64,000 nucleotides of DNA from JBBROS01 sp965217935 (GTDB taxonomy: Bacteria; Pseudomonadota; Alphaproteobacteria; Acetobacterales; Acetobacteraceae): positions 2,790,001 to 2,854,000 of the forward strand of contig OZ244581.1 of the NCBI GenBank assembly GCA_965217935.1. Direction: 5' to 3'. A model generated the notes under the pieces. It was not told the origin of the DNA. It saw nothing but the letters and a program-made list of their open reading frames with translations, and did not search any database. The position numbers were made by a program, and so were the translations under genes. Within the stretch, counting starts at the first letter, position 1. The number at the start of each line of letters is the position of its first letter. Of this stretch, positions 1-8,154 are shown piece after piece.

Positions 1-254
1 CCGGCACGATGAACTACCGGTTCGACGACGAGGGCGCGGCCGCGCTGCGCGACTACATCGGCCGGCGGATGCGCCAGCCCCGCTTCAGCAACGCGCGCTC
101 GATCCGCAACGCGATCGACCGCTCGCGGCTGCGCATGGCCAACCGGCTGTTCGCAGAGCGCGACCGCACGCTGGACCGCGCCGCGCTCGAGACCATAACC
201 GCGGAGGACCTCCGAGCCAGCCGCGTCTTCACGGACGACGAGCCGGCCGCTTGA
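1..254 (+). CDS. cbbX: RuBisCO activase CbbX, C-terminal fragment
   Basis: The frame is open from the left edge to a TGA at 252-254, so only about the last 84 residues are in the window. The sequence (NYRF, then RMRQPRFSNARSIRNAIDRS and RLRMANRLFA) matches the C-terminal lid of CbbX, the AAA+ ATPase that frees inhibited red-type RuBisCO using ATP. Walker motifs would lie upstream and cannot be checked. The next genes, cbbF, cbbP and cbbA, support a Calvin-cycle operon; the RuBisCO genes cbbL/cbbS are expected just outside the window. An element of family A separates it from cbbF. Confidence 0.88.
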   Translation, partial: GTMNYRFDDEGAAALRDYIGRRMRQPRFSNARSIRNAIDRSRLRMANRLFAERDRTLDRAALETITAEDLRASRVFTDDEPAA

Positions 255-298
255 GGCGGCTGCAAATCGATCGGACCCGCATCTCGGTCCGGGCGGCC

Positions 299-403
299 TA
301 AGCATCATTTCGCGGGACGGCTCGCCGTGACGAGGCGAAAAATGATGCGTGTTCAAAGGCGCCTAAGCGGACATTCGTGGCACAAGCCACGAATGTCCGC
401 TTA
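299..403 (+). repeat. Family A palindromic element, copy A1 (105 nt)
   Basis: The element runs from TA (299-300) to TA (402-403). It holds two hairpins: an imperfect one with arms GCATCATTTCGC and GCGAAAAATGATGC (302-348), and a perfect 20-bp stem with a 4-nt loop (362-405, extending 2 nt into the flank). A third TA separates them. The outer bases are C (298) and G (404), so removing the element with one TA restores CTAG. It lies 44 nt after the cbbX stop. There is no T-tract, so it is not a textbook rho-independent terminator. Confidence 0.85.
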
Positions 404-506
404 GGCCGCCGCGTAGAAAGGAGGGCGAGAGCGGGTCCAGCGCCACGTTGAGCCCGCTCTCGCAGCGACAAGAATCGGCTGAATCGCCGAAATGTGGGAG
501 AAAGCG

Positions 507-1583
507 ATGCCGTATCGTCGCACGACGCTATCCAAGTTCATCATCGAGGACCAGCGACGCTCGGCCACGCCGCAGCCGGACCTCGCCTCGCTGCTCAACG
601 ACATCCAGACCGCGTGCAAGCTGATCGCCATGGCCGCCTCGCGCGGCGCCCTGGCCCGGACGGACGCGGCGCCCACCAAGGTCAACGTGCAGGACGAGCA
701 GCAGAAGCCGCTCGACGTGATCGCCAACGACATCATGCTCGCCACCTGCGAGTGGGGCGGCCAGCTTCGCGGCATGGCGTCCGAGGAGCTGGAGGAGCCC
801 TATCAGATCCCGTCGCTGTATCCTCGCGGCCAATACCTGCTGGTGTTCGATCCGCTCGACGGCTCGTCCAACATCGACGTGAATGTCCCTGTGGGGACCA
901 TCTTCTCCGTGCTGCGCTGCCCCGAGGGGGTGGATCAGCCGGCCATCGAGGATTTCCTGCAGCCCGGCGCCGCCCAGGTCGCGGCCGGCTACGCCATCTA
1001 CGGCCCGGTCGCCATGCTGGTGCTCACCCTCGGCGCCGGCGTGAACGGCTTCACGCTCGACCGCGAGATCGGCGCCTTCACCCTGACGCACCCCGACATG
1101 CGCATCCCGCCAGGCGCGCGCGAGTTCGCGATCAATGCGTCGAACCGGCGCTTCTGGCAGCCGCCGGTGCGCCGCTATGTCGAGGAATGCGTCGAAGGCG
1201 TCGCCGGGCCGCGCGGGGCGGATTTCAACATGCGCTGGATCGCCTCGATGGTGGCGGAGATCCACCGCATCCTCGTCCGGGGCGGGCTGTTCATGTATCC
1301 GCGCGACAGCAAGGACCCGAGCCGGGCGGGCCGGCTGCGCCTGATGTACGAGGCGAACCCGATGGCGCTGATCGTCGAGCAGGCCGGCGGCGCCGCCTCG
1401 ACCGGGCGCGAGCGCATCCTCGATATCCGCCCCGAGAGCTTGCACCAGCGCGTGCCGGTGGTCCTGGGCTCGCGCGAGGAGGTGGAGCGGCTCGTCAGGT
1501 ATCATGCCGAGCATGACCGCGGCGAGGAGCCGATGTTCAGAACGCCGCTGTTCAGCGCGCGCTCCTTATTCGACGGAGCCTGA
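507..1583 (+). CDS. cbbF: Fructose-1,6-bisphosphatase class 1
   Basis: This 358-residue enzyme removes the 1-phosphate of fructose 1,6-bisphosphate in the cytosol, the regeneration step of the Calvin cycle (also gluconeogenesis). The metal-binding signature DPLDGSSNID is at about residues 115-124, and the substrate-binding C-terminal stretch YEANPMALIVEQAGG is present. Length is normal for class 1 FBPase. ATG 507 is preferred over the upstream in-frame ATG 492 because GGAG lies 7-8 nt before it. The phosphoribulokinase gene starts 2 bp after its stop, so the two are co-transcribed. Confidence 0.95.
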   Translation: MPYRRTTLSKFIIEDQRRSATPQPDLASLLNDIQTACKLIAMAASRGALARTDAAPTKVNVQDEQQKPLDVIANDIMLATCEWGGQLRGMASEELEEPYQIPSLYPRGQYLLVFDPLDGSSNIDVNVPVGTIFSVLRCPEGVDQPAIEDFLQPGAAQVAAGYAIYGPVAMLVLTLGAGVNGFTLDREIGAFTLTHPDMRIPPGAREFAINASNRRFWQPPVRRYVEECVEGVAGPRGADFNMRWIASMVAEIHRILVRGGLFMYPRDSKDPSRAGRLRLMYEANPMALIVEQAGGAASTGRERILDIRPESLHQRVPVVLGSREEVERLVRYHAEHDRGEEPMFRTPLFSARSLFDGA

Positions 1584-1585
1584 GG

Positions 1586-2461
1586 ATGTCGCAAAGGCAT
1601 CCTGTCATCGCGATCACCGGATCGTCAGGCGCCGGCACGACGACGGTCACGACCACCTTCGCGCAGATTTTCCGCCGCGAGGGCATCAACGCCGCGATGG
1701 TCGAGGGCGATTCGTTCCACCGCTACGACCGCGTGCAGATGCGCGCGCTCATCCGCGAGGCGAACGAGGGCGGCCAGAGCCAGGTCAGCCATTTCGGCCC
1801 CGACGCCAACCTGTTCGAGGAGCTGGAGGACCTGTTCCGCAGCTACGGCGAGACCGGCGCCGGCAAGGTGCGCAAGTACCTCCACGACGAGGAGGAAGCG
1901 GCGCCGTATGCCCAGCCGCCCGGCACCTTCACCGCCTGGGAAAGCATCGCCGCCGGCACGGACGCTCTGTTCTATGAGGGGCTGCACGGCGGCGTGGTGC
2001 ACGGCGACATCAACATCGCCCGCCATACCGACCTGCTCGTCGGCGTCGTGCCGATCATCAACCTCGAATGGATCCAGAAGCTGCACCGCGACAAGAAGAT
2101 GCGCGGCTACACGCAGGAGGCGGTCGTGGACACCATCCTGCGCCGCATGCCCGACTACGTGAACTACATCTGCCCGCAGTTCAGCGAGACGCACGTGAAC
2201 TTCCAGCGGGTGCCGACGGTCGATACGTCCAATCCCTTCATCGCCCGCGACGTGCCGAGTGCGGACGAGAGCATGCTCGTGATCCGGTTTCGCAACCCGA
2301 AAGGCATCGACATGCCTTATCTGCTGTCGATGCTGCAGGACAGCTTCATGTCGCGCGCGAACACGATCGTCTGTCCCGGCGGGCGGATGCCGCTCGCGAT
2401 GCAACTGATCTTCACGCCGATGATCCTTCGACTGATGGACCGCAGGAAGCGGGCGGCCTGA
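1586..2461 (+). CDS. cbbP: Phosphoribulokinase
   Basis: This 291-residue enzyme phosphorylates ribulose 5-phosphate with ATP to give ribulose 1,5-bisphosphate, the substrate of RuBisCO, and is diagnostic of the Calvin cycle. The P-loop GSSGAGTTT is at residues 12-20 and is followed by VEGDSFHRYDR, typical of the proteobacterial octameric type. The start lies 2 bp after the cbbF stop, with its ribosome-binding site overlapping the end of cbbF. A 169-bp gap with no recognisable gene follows before cbbA. Confidence 0.96.
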   Translation: MSQRHPVIAITGSSGAGTTTVTTTFAQIFRREGINAAMVEGDSFHRYDRVQMRALIREANEGGQSQVSHFGPDANLFEELEDLFRSYGETGAGKVRKYLHDEEEAAPYAQPPGTFTAWESIAAGTDALFYEGLHGGVVHGDINIARHTDLLVGVVPIINLEWIQKLHRDKKMRGYTQEAVVDTILRRMPDYVNYICPQFSETHVNFQRVPTVDTSNPFIARDVPSADESMLVIRFRNPKGIDMPYLLSMLQDSFMSRANTIVCPGGRMPLAMQLIFTPMILRLMDRRKRAA

Positions 2462-2630
2462 GGCAGCGCCGAGGCATGATCGTCAAGTCGCGTGCCGGGT
2501 CGCCGGCCGAGGCAGGCGTGACCGCCGGCTGGCGCCGCCATGCTCAAGCCTTTCGGCATGACAGCCGAGAACGTCGCCGGGATAGCGCCCGTCGTGCCCG
2601 GCTCCTGGACAGATCACTGAGGACACCTTC

Positions 2631-3695
2631 ATGGCACTCGTCTCGATGCGGCAGTTGCTCGACCACGCGGCGGAGCACGGCTACGGCATTCCCGCCTTCA
2701 ACGTGAACAACATGGAGCAGGTCCGTTCGGTTATGGAGGCAGCCCACGACGTGGACAGCCCCGTGATCCTGCAGGGCTCGGCCGGCGCGCGGAAATACGC
2801 CGGCGAAGCATTCCTGCGCCACCTGGCCGACGCCGCCGTCGAGAGCTGGCCGCACATCCCGGTCGTCATGCACCAGGATCACGGCGGCAGCCCGGCGGTC
2901 TGCCAGCGCAGCATCCGCTCGGGCTTTACCAGCGTGATGATGGACGGCTCGCTGCTGGAGGACATGAAGACCCCCGCGGACTACGAATACAATGTCGGCA
3001 CGACGCGCCGGGTGTTGGAGATGGCGCACGCGGTCGGCGTCTCGGTCGAGGGCGAGCTTGGCGTGCTGGGCTCGCTGGAGACGGGCGAGGCGGGCGAGGA
3101 GGACGGCTCCGGCGCCGAGGGCAAGCTGTCGCACAGCCAACTGCTGACCGACCCCGAGCAGGCCGCCGGGTTCGTGCGCGCCACCGGGGTAGACGCGCTC
3201 GCCATCGCGATCGGCGCCAGCCACGGCGCCTATAAATTCTCCCGCAAGCCGACCGGCGACATCCTCGCCATCGGGCGCATCAGGGAGATCCATGCCCGTA
3301 TCCCGACCACCCATCTCGTGATGCACGGCTCAAGCTCGGTGCCGCAGGAGTTGCTGGATGTGATCCGCGAGTTCGGCGGCGACATCAAGGAGACCTACGG
3401 CGTGCCGGTCGAGGAGATCCAGGAGGATATCCGGCATGGCGTGCGCAAGATTAATATTGATACCGACATCCGCTTGGCGATGACGGGCGCGATGCGCCGG
3501 CTGATGGCGCAGAAGCCGGACGAGTTCGACCCGCGCAAGATCTTCGCCGCTGCCAGCAGGGCCGCGACCGAACTCTGCCGCGCCCGCTTCGAGCAATTCG
3601 GCTGCGCCGGCCACGCGTCGCGGATCAAGCCGGTCCCGCTCGACTGCATGAGCGAGATGTACGGCCGCGGCGAACTCGACCAAATCGTTCAATAA
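2631..3695 (+). CDS. cbbA: Fructose-bisphosphate aldolase class II, Calvin-cycle subtype
   Basis: This 354-residue zinc enzyme condenses dihydroxyacetone phosphate with glyceraldehyde 3-phosphate (and probably erythrose 4-phosphate) in the regeneration phase. The zinc ligands in HQDH (about 81-84), the GASHG loop (195-199) and MHGSSS (231-236) are intact, as is the C-terminal KINIDTDIR stretch. The length and the insert around residues 145-170 fit the CbbA subgroup. It is the last gene of the cbb cluster here. No cbbT (transketolase) lies between cbbP and cbbA, where many proteobacteria carry it. Confidence 0.95.
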   Translation: MALVSMRQLLDHAAEHGYGIPAFNVNNMEQVRSVMEAAHDVDSPVILQGSAGARKYAGEAFLRHLADAAVESWPHIPVVMHQDHGGSPAVCQRSIRSGFTSVMMDGSLLEDMKTPADYEYNVGTTRRVLEMAHAVGVSVEGELGVLGSLETGEAGEEDGSGAEGKLSHSQLLTDPEQAAGFVRATGVDALAIAIGASHGAYKFSRKPTGDILAIGRIREIHARIPTTHLVMHGSSSVPQELLDVIREFGGDIKETYGVPVEEIQEDIRHGVRKINIDTDIRLAMTGAMRRLMAQKPDEFDPRKIFAAASRAATELCRARFEQFGCAGHASRIKPVPLDCMSEMYGRGELDQIVQ

Positions 3696-3714
3696 GCTGA
3701 TCTAAGCCCCGTTC

Positions 3715-3819
3715 TAAGCAGGCATTCGCGGCTCGTGCCCCGAATGCCTGCTTAGACGCCTGTGAAGCCGCATCGTTTTTCGCGTCGCGACAACGAGCCG
3801 TCCCGCGAAATGTCGCTTA
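3715..3819 (-). repeat. Family A palindromic element, copy A2 (105 nt)
   Basis: This copy is inverted relative to A1: the long stem comes first (about 3713-3755), then the GCGACATTTCGC-type hairpin. The TAs are at 3715-3716 and 3818-3819, with C at 3714 and G at 3820, so CTAG is restored on removal. It directly abuts the 3' end of a decayed IS630-type transposase. Confidence 0.85.
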
Positions 3820-4226
3820 GCCCGAGAGCCGTCGCTTTTCTCCACCAGGTCGAGTTGGTCCTTGACCCAGAGGCAGCCGGCGACGGTGCAGGGATCCTGG
3901 TTGACCCCGGCCTCGAAGGCTGCGACGCGCCGGATAAGGTCGTCAGCGGCGGCATGGCAGCGGTTGCAGGCGACGTCCTCGCGCAGCCAGCGCCAGAGCG
4001 CTTCCACCGGCATCAGGTCGGGACCGTAGCCAGGAAGGGGCAGCAGCGTGATGCCCAATCCGCCTTGGCCCGGCGTTCGGGCGCGCCATCCCAGGTCAGG
4101 ACCAGCGGGTCGCCGGGGCGGGTCGCCGGGGCGGGTCGTCGGGGACGGCCAAACTGGAGGGGATTTCATTCGCCTGAACTCCCGGCGGCTGACCCGGACG
4201 GCGTAGCGGCCCCGCCGCGTGGCCAA
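3818..4226 (-). pseudogene. IS630-family transposase remnant (C-terminal part, frameshifted)
   Basis: Read on the minus strand, one frame gives GDPLVLTWDGAPERRAKADW, which carries a catalytic Asp of the DDE domain. Another frame continues as LPLPGYGPDLMPVEALWRWL and RCHAAADDLIRRVAAFEA. Both pieces match the C-terminal half of IS630-type transposases, so a frameshift lies near 4055. A 13-bp tandem duplication is visible near 4111-4138. The N-terminal helix-turn-helix half is missing. The reading frame now runs on into element A2, so no functional product is expected. It is the only transposase trace in the window. Confidence 0.8.
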
Positions 4227-4234
4227 GGCCGGCT

Positions 4235-4858
4235 CTATGACAGGGCGCGAACGGCTGCCATGAGCTGGGCCGCCTTACGCGCCGTGTCGGCGGCCGTATC
4301 GCCCGGCTTGTAAATGGCGGAGCCGATCCCGAAGCCGGCGGCCCCGGCGGCGCGCCAGGCGGGGATGCTGGCGGCGTTCATGCCGCCGACCGGGAGGATG
4401 GGGACGGAGGCCGGGAGGACGGCGCGGAGGGATTTCAGGACGGGCGGCGTGGCGGCTTCGGCGGGGAACAGCTTGAGGGCATCGGCCCCGGCCTCGATCA
4501 GCGCGAAGGCTTCGGCCGGGGTGAAGAAGCCGGGGGCGGCGCCGAGGCCGGCGGATTTGGCGGCGCGGACGAGGGACGGGCTGGCGTGGGGCGTGACCAT
4601 GAGCGTGGCGCCGGTATCGGCCAGGCGGGCGACGTCGCCGGGGGTCATGACGGTGCCGGCGCCGATCATGGCCTGGTCGCCGAAGCGGCGGACGAGCTTG
4701 GCGATGCTGTCGAACGGGTCGGGGGAGTTGAGGGGAACCTCGATGATGGTGATGCCGGCGGCGATCAGGGCTTCTGCGACCGATTCGGCCTCGTGCGGCT
4801 GGATGCCGCGCAGGATGGCGACGAGGGGGCTTTGGGCGAGATGTTCTGTCAGGTCCAT
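4235..4858 (-). CDS. dgoA: 2-dehydro-3-deoxy-6-phosphogalactonate aldolase
   Basis: This 207-residue class I aldolase of the KDPG/KDPGal family splits 2-dehydro-3-deoxy-6-phosphogalactonate into pyruvate and glyceraldehyde 3-phosphate, the last step of the De Ley-Doudoroff galactonate route. Visible motifs are PLVAILRG at the start, GAGTVMTP, the Schiff-base lysine region LKLFPAE and PVGGM. ATG 4858 is chosen because the protein begins there as in the family and it overlaps dgoK by 10 bp. KDPG aldolase (Eda) is a possible alternative, but the adjacent kinase argues for DgoA. Confidence 0.92.
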   Translation of the reverse strand: MDLTEHLAQSPLVAILRGIQPHEAESVAEALIAAGITIIEVPLNSPDPFDSIAKLVRRFGDQAMIGAGTVMTPGDVARLADTGATLMVTPHASPSLVRAAKSAGLGAAPGFFTPAEAFALIEAGADALKLFPAEAATPPVLKSLRAVLPASVPILPVGGMNAASIPAWRAAGAAGFGIGSAIYKPGDTAADTARKAAQLMAAVRALS

Positions 4859-5721
4859 CGGACGTGCTCCGCGATGCGCATAAGGCCGCTGGCGGCGGCG
4901 TCGGGGCTGACTTGGATCGGTTTGCGGCCGCGGCGCTCCAAGGCGGCGGCGTAGAGGTCGCACAGGGCCGGAGTGCCGGAGAGGTGGACTGGCGACGTTT
5001 CGGGGGCGTGGTTGAGTTCATGGCCGATCAGCAGGCCGGAGAGGAAGGCGGGGGACTCAGCCTCGGTCAGGCGGCCGAACAGGCCCAGGGCGCGGACGCC
5101 GAACAGGTGGTGCAGCAGGCCGCCCGGCGCCGCGGCACGGTCCACGCCGCGCAGGAAAGCGCCGGCATCGGGCGGGCCGTCGGCCATGAGGCGCCCCAGG
5201 ATCGTGTGATGGCGCAGGGCGGCGAAGGCCTCGCCGGTCAGGTGGGTGGTGAACCCGGCGATCCGGCCCCCGGCGATGGCGGCCCACTTGGAGTGGGTGC
5301 CGGGGAGGCATACCGTGGCGTCGGGGCCGGTCTCTTGCATGATGCCGAACAGTTGGACTTCCTCGCCGCGCATGACCTCCGGGACGCCGCCCGGGTCGTT
5401 GGCGGTCAGGCCGGGGAGGAGGCGGACGTCGGCGGCGCCGAACGGGACCGGGACCGCGGCGGCGGCCAGGGCGGAGAGGTCGGCCGGGCAGGGGAGGTAG
5501 GGGGCCTCGACCCAGCCTTGCCGGCTGCCGACCATGCCGGAGAGGAGAATTTGCCGCTCCCCCTCGGCAAGCCAGGGCGCGACGGCCCGGCGCAAGGCTT
5601 CGGCGAAGCCGTCGCGCGGGGTGGCGAGGAGGCCGGGGCCATCGGCGATGCGGCCGGTGACCTGGCCGCGCTCGATGCGGAAGGCGCGGAAATTGCTGGT
5701 GCCCCAGTCGACCCCGATCAT
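4849..5721 (-). CDS. dgoK: 2-dehydro-3-deoxygalactonokinase
   Basis: This 290-residue DgoK-family sugar kinase phosphorylates 2-dehydro-3-deoxygalactonate with ATP, making the substrate of the adjacent aldolase. The N-terminal phosphate loop VDWGTSNFRAF and the motif CLPGTHSKWA are characteristic. It is translationally coupled on both sides: it overlaps xthA upstream by 4 bp (ATGA) and dgoA downstream by 10 bp. No galactonate dehydratase or transporter lies in this window, so the rest of the pathway must be encoded elsewhere. Confidence 0.92.
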   Translation of the reverse strand: MIGVDWGTSNFRAFRIERGQVTGRIADGPGLLATPRDGFAEALRRAVAPWLAEGERQILLSGMVGSRQGWVEAPYLPCPADLSALAAAAVPVPFGAADVRLLPGLTANDPGGVPEVMRGEEVQLFGIMQETGPDATVCLPGTHSKWAAIAGGRIAGFTTHLTGEAFAALRHHTILGRLMADGPPDAGAFLRGVDRAAAPGGLLHHLFGVRALGLFGRLTEAESPAFLSGLLIGHELNHAPETSPVHLSGTPALCDLYAAALERRGRKPIQVSPDAAASGLMRIAEHVRWT

Positions 5722-6485
5722 GCGGCGAGCTCGATGACGACGGGGACATGGTCGGAGGGCTGGGGCTGGTCGCGCTCGTTGCGGTCAGGGCCCGCGGCGG
5801 CGAGGCGCTCGGCGAGGGTGGGGGAGAGGAGGGCGTGGTCGATGCGCAGGCCGCTGTCGCGCCGCCAGGCGCCGGCCTGGTAGTCCCAGAAGGTGTAGGC
5901 GCGTCCGATGGGCTGGAGGGCGCGGACGGCGTCGGTCAGGCCCTGCCAGATCAGGGTGCGGAAGGCGCTCCGGGTTTCGGGGCGGACGAGGGCGTCGGTG
6001 GGCGGGAGGGCGCCGGGGGCGAAGTCCTCGTCGGCGGGGCAGACGTTGTAGTCGCCGGCGAAGAGGCAGGGGCGGTCCTGGTCGAGCAGGGTTCGGGCGC
6101 GGGCGGCGAGGCAGCCCATCCAGCGGAGCTTGTAGGCGTAGCCCTCGGCGCCGCCGGAGTTGCCGTTGGGGAGGTAAAGGTTGCCGACGACGATGCCGCC
6201 GGCCTCGATTTCCAGGTAGCGGGCCTGGGCGTCGTCGTCCGGCAGGCCTGGGAGGGCGCGGTTGGTGACCTCGACGGGGATGCGGGCGAGGATGGCGACG
6301 CCGTTGTAGGATTTCTGGCCGACGATGTGGGCTTCGTAGCCGGGGAAGGCGTTGGCGGGGAACTGGGCGGCCTCGCACTTGGTTTCCTGCAGGAGCAGGA
6401 GGTCGGGCCGCACGCGGGCAAGCCAGTCGGCGACGTGGCGTTCGCGCTGGCGGATCGAGTTGACGTTCCAGGTGGCGATGCGCAT
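5718..6485 (-). CDS. xthA: Exodeoxyribonuclease III (AP endonuclease)
   Basis: This 255-residue member of the exonuclease/endonuclease/phosphatase family cuts abasic sites and trims 3' ends in base-excision repair. Its signature blocks are complete: TWNVNSIR, LQETK, NLYLPNGN, GDYN, LRIDH and the terminal SDHVPV. It lies between erpA (21 bp upstream) and dgoK (4-bp overlap) on the same strand, so it is probably transcribed with the galactonate genes, an unusual pairing of functions. Confidence 0.95.
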   Translation of the reverse strand: MRIATWNVNSIRQRERHVADWLARVRPDLLLLQETKCEAAQFPANAFPGYEAHIVGQKSYNGVAILARIPVEVTNRALPGLPDDDAQARYLEIEAGGIVVGNLYLPNGNSGGAEGYAYKLRWMGCLAARARTLLDQDRPCLFAGDYNVCPADEDFAPGALPPTDALVRPETRSAFRTLIWQGLTDAVRALQPIGRAYTFWDYQAGAWRRDSGLRIDHALLSPTLAERLAAAGPDRNERDQPQPSDHVPVVIELAA

Positions 6486-6506
6486 CGCCGGGCTTTGGGC
6501 GCCGGG

Positions 6507-6842
6507 TCAGTCGATAGAGAAGCTGGTGCCGCAGCCGCAGGCGGACGTGGCGTTGGGGTTCTTGATGGTGAAATGGGCGCCCATGAGGGCGTCGGTGTAG
6601 TCGAGCACGGAGCCGCCGAGCAGGTCGAGGCTGGCCGGGTCCACGAGGACGCGGGCGCCTGAGCGCTCGACGAGCAGATCGTCGGGCTGGGGCTCTTGGT
6701 CCAGCTCGAACTTGTATTGGAAGCCGCTGCAGCCGCCGGCGAGGACGGCGACGCGGAGGGCGGCCGGGGCGGGTTGGGCGGCGACGATCTCGGCCACGCG
6801 TTCGGCGGCGCGGTCGGAGATGCTGAATGGGGCGGTGCTCAT
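6507..6842 (-). CDS. erpA: Iron-sulfur cluster insertion protein ErpA/IscA type
   Basis: This 111-residue A-type carrier delivers Fe-S clusters to apoproteins. The three cluster-binding cysteines are present in GGCSGF and the C-terminal ACGCG. The motif LDYTDALMGAHF and the ending GTSFSID suit the ErpA subgroup. It is divergent from dgt, with a 59-bp promoter region between the two starts, and is the first gene of the minus-strand run to dgoA. IscA is a possible alternative, but no isc genes are adjacent. Confidence 0.9.
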   Translation of the reverse strand: MSTAPFSISDRAAERVAEIVAAQPAPAALRVAVLAGGCSGFQYKFELDQEPQPDDLLVERSGARVLVDPASLDLLGGSVLDYTDALMGAHFTIKNPNATSACGCGTSFSID

Positions 6843-6901
6843 GGGGGATACATAGCGCGGCGGGGGGCGACATTGAAGCCTCCGGTTGCTACATGCCCGG
6901 C

Positions 6902-8050
6902 ATGACCCATGCTCCCTATGCCGTCCGGGCGGAGACGTCGCGCGGGCGGCTGCATGACGAGGCGGACGCTTCGGGGCGAAGCCCGTGGCAGCGGGACCGG
7001 GACCGGATCATCCACAGCAGCGCCTTCCGCAAGCTGCAGTACAAGACGCAGGTGTTCGTCAACCACGAGGGGGATTATTACCGCACGCGGCTGACGCACA
7101 GCATCGAGGTGGCGCAGATCGCGCGCTCGATCGCCAGGGCGTTGCAGGTCGATGAGGACCTGACGGAGGCGCTGGCGCTGGCGCACGACCTTGGGCACCC
7201 GCCGTTCGGGCACGCGGGGGAGGAGGCGCTGAACGCGCGCATGAAGGCTTACGGGGGGTTCGACCACAACGCGCAGTCGCTGCGAATCGTGACCAAGCTG
7301 GAAAGCCGGTATGCGGCGTTCGACGGGCTGAACCTGACATGGGAGACCTTGGAGGGGCTGGCCAAGCATAACGGGCCGGTGCGCCGCCCGCCGCCTTACA
7401 CGGCGGAGTATGACGGGCGGCATAAGCTCGATCTGCACACCTACGCCTCGGTCGAGGCGCAAGTGGCGGCCATGTCGGACGACATCGCGTATCATAGCCA
7501 TGATTTGGACGACGGGATGCGGGCCGGGCTGTTCGGGCCGGAGGACGTGCGGCATCTGCCGGTGGTCGGAGCGGCCTTGGCGGCGGCCCGGGTGGCGAGC
7601 CTCGATGTGCCGCCGCCGCGGCTGCGGCACGAGATGATCCGGCGGGTGATCAACGGCTTCGTGACCGACCTGATCGGGGAGACGCGGCGGAGGCTGGCGA
7701 AGCTGGCGCCGGGGAGCGCGGACGCGGTGCGGCGGGCGAAGCAGGCGAGCGTGGGGTTCAGCCCGGCGATGGCGGAGGCGAACGGGGCGATCAAGGAGTT
7801 CCTCTACGCGCGGATGTACCGCCATTGGCGGGTGAACCGGATGACGGCGAAGTCGCGCCGGGTGACGGAGGCGTTGTTCTCGTTGCTGCACGAGGACGCG
7901 AGCCTGCTACCGGACGGGTGGCGGGCGCTGGCGGGGGAGGGGGATTTGGCGCGGGCCGGGTTGATCGTGACGGACTACGTGGCGGGGATGACGGACCGGT
8001 TTGCTTTGGAGGAGTATGCTCGGCTGACGGACCCTTTGCGGCGGGGGTAG
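6902..8050 (+). CDS. dgt: Deoxyguanosinetriphosphate triphosphohydrolase-like HD enzyme
   Basis: This 382-residue cytosolic HD-domain enzyme hydrolyses dNTPs, classically dGTP, to the nucleoside and triphosphate. The HD metal ligands are visible: H66 in THSIEVAQ, H95-D96 in AHDLGHPPFGH and H104. ATG 6902 (MTHAPYAV) gives the usual N-terminus; longer in-frame starts at 6827 and 6893 lie in the divergent promoter. In many alphaproteobacteria dgt is directly followed by argS; here an AT-rich segment of about 830 bp intervenes. Confidence 0.93.
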   Translation: MTHAPYAVRAETSRGRLHDEADASGRSPWQRDRDRIIHSSAFRKLQYKTQVFVNHEGDYYRTRLTHSIEVAQIARSIARALQVDEDLTEALALAHDLGHPPFGHAGEEALNARMKAYGGFDHNAQSLRIVTKLESRYAAFDGLNLTWETLEGLAKHNGPVRRPPPYTAEYDGRHKLDLHTYASVEAQVAAMSDDIAYHSHDLDDGMRAGLFGPEDVRHLPVVGAALAAARVASLDVPPPRLRHEMIRRVINGFVTDLIGETRRRLAKLAPGSADAVRRAKQASVGFSPAMAEANGAIKEFLYARMYRHWRVNRMTAKSRRVTEALFSLLHEDASLLPDGWRALAGEGDLARAGLIVTDYVAGMTDRFALEEYARLTDPLRRG

Positions 8051-8154
8051 GCAATGGAATACACACCGTGCCAGATTTCAAACGCTTGGGTTTTTCGTCA
8101 GCCTATCTCCTGCCCATCCAAGCTCGAGACTCGTAGCGAATTTTGAAAGAGGTT

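Noticed and set aside
299..403. Calling the palindromic elements rho-independent terminators
   Set aside because: The stems are strong but no T-tract follows; the same sequences occur in both orientations, in an operon interior (63480) and inside a coding frame (41559).
3714..4226. Reading the transposase remnant as a complete 170-residue protein
   Set aside because: The open frame runs into element A2, lacks the N-terminal half, and the catalytic Asp region is in another frame, so it is a pseudogene.
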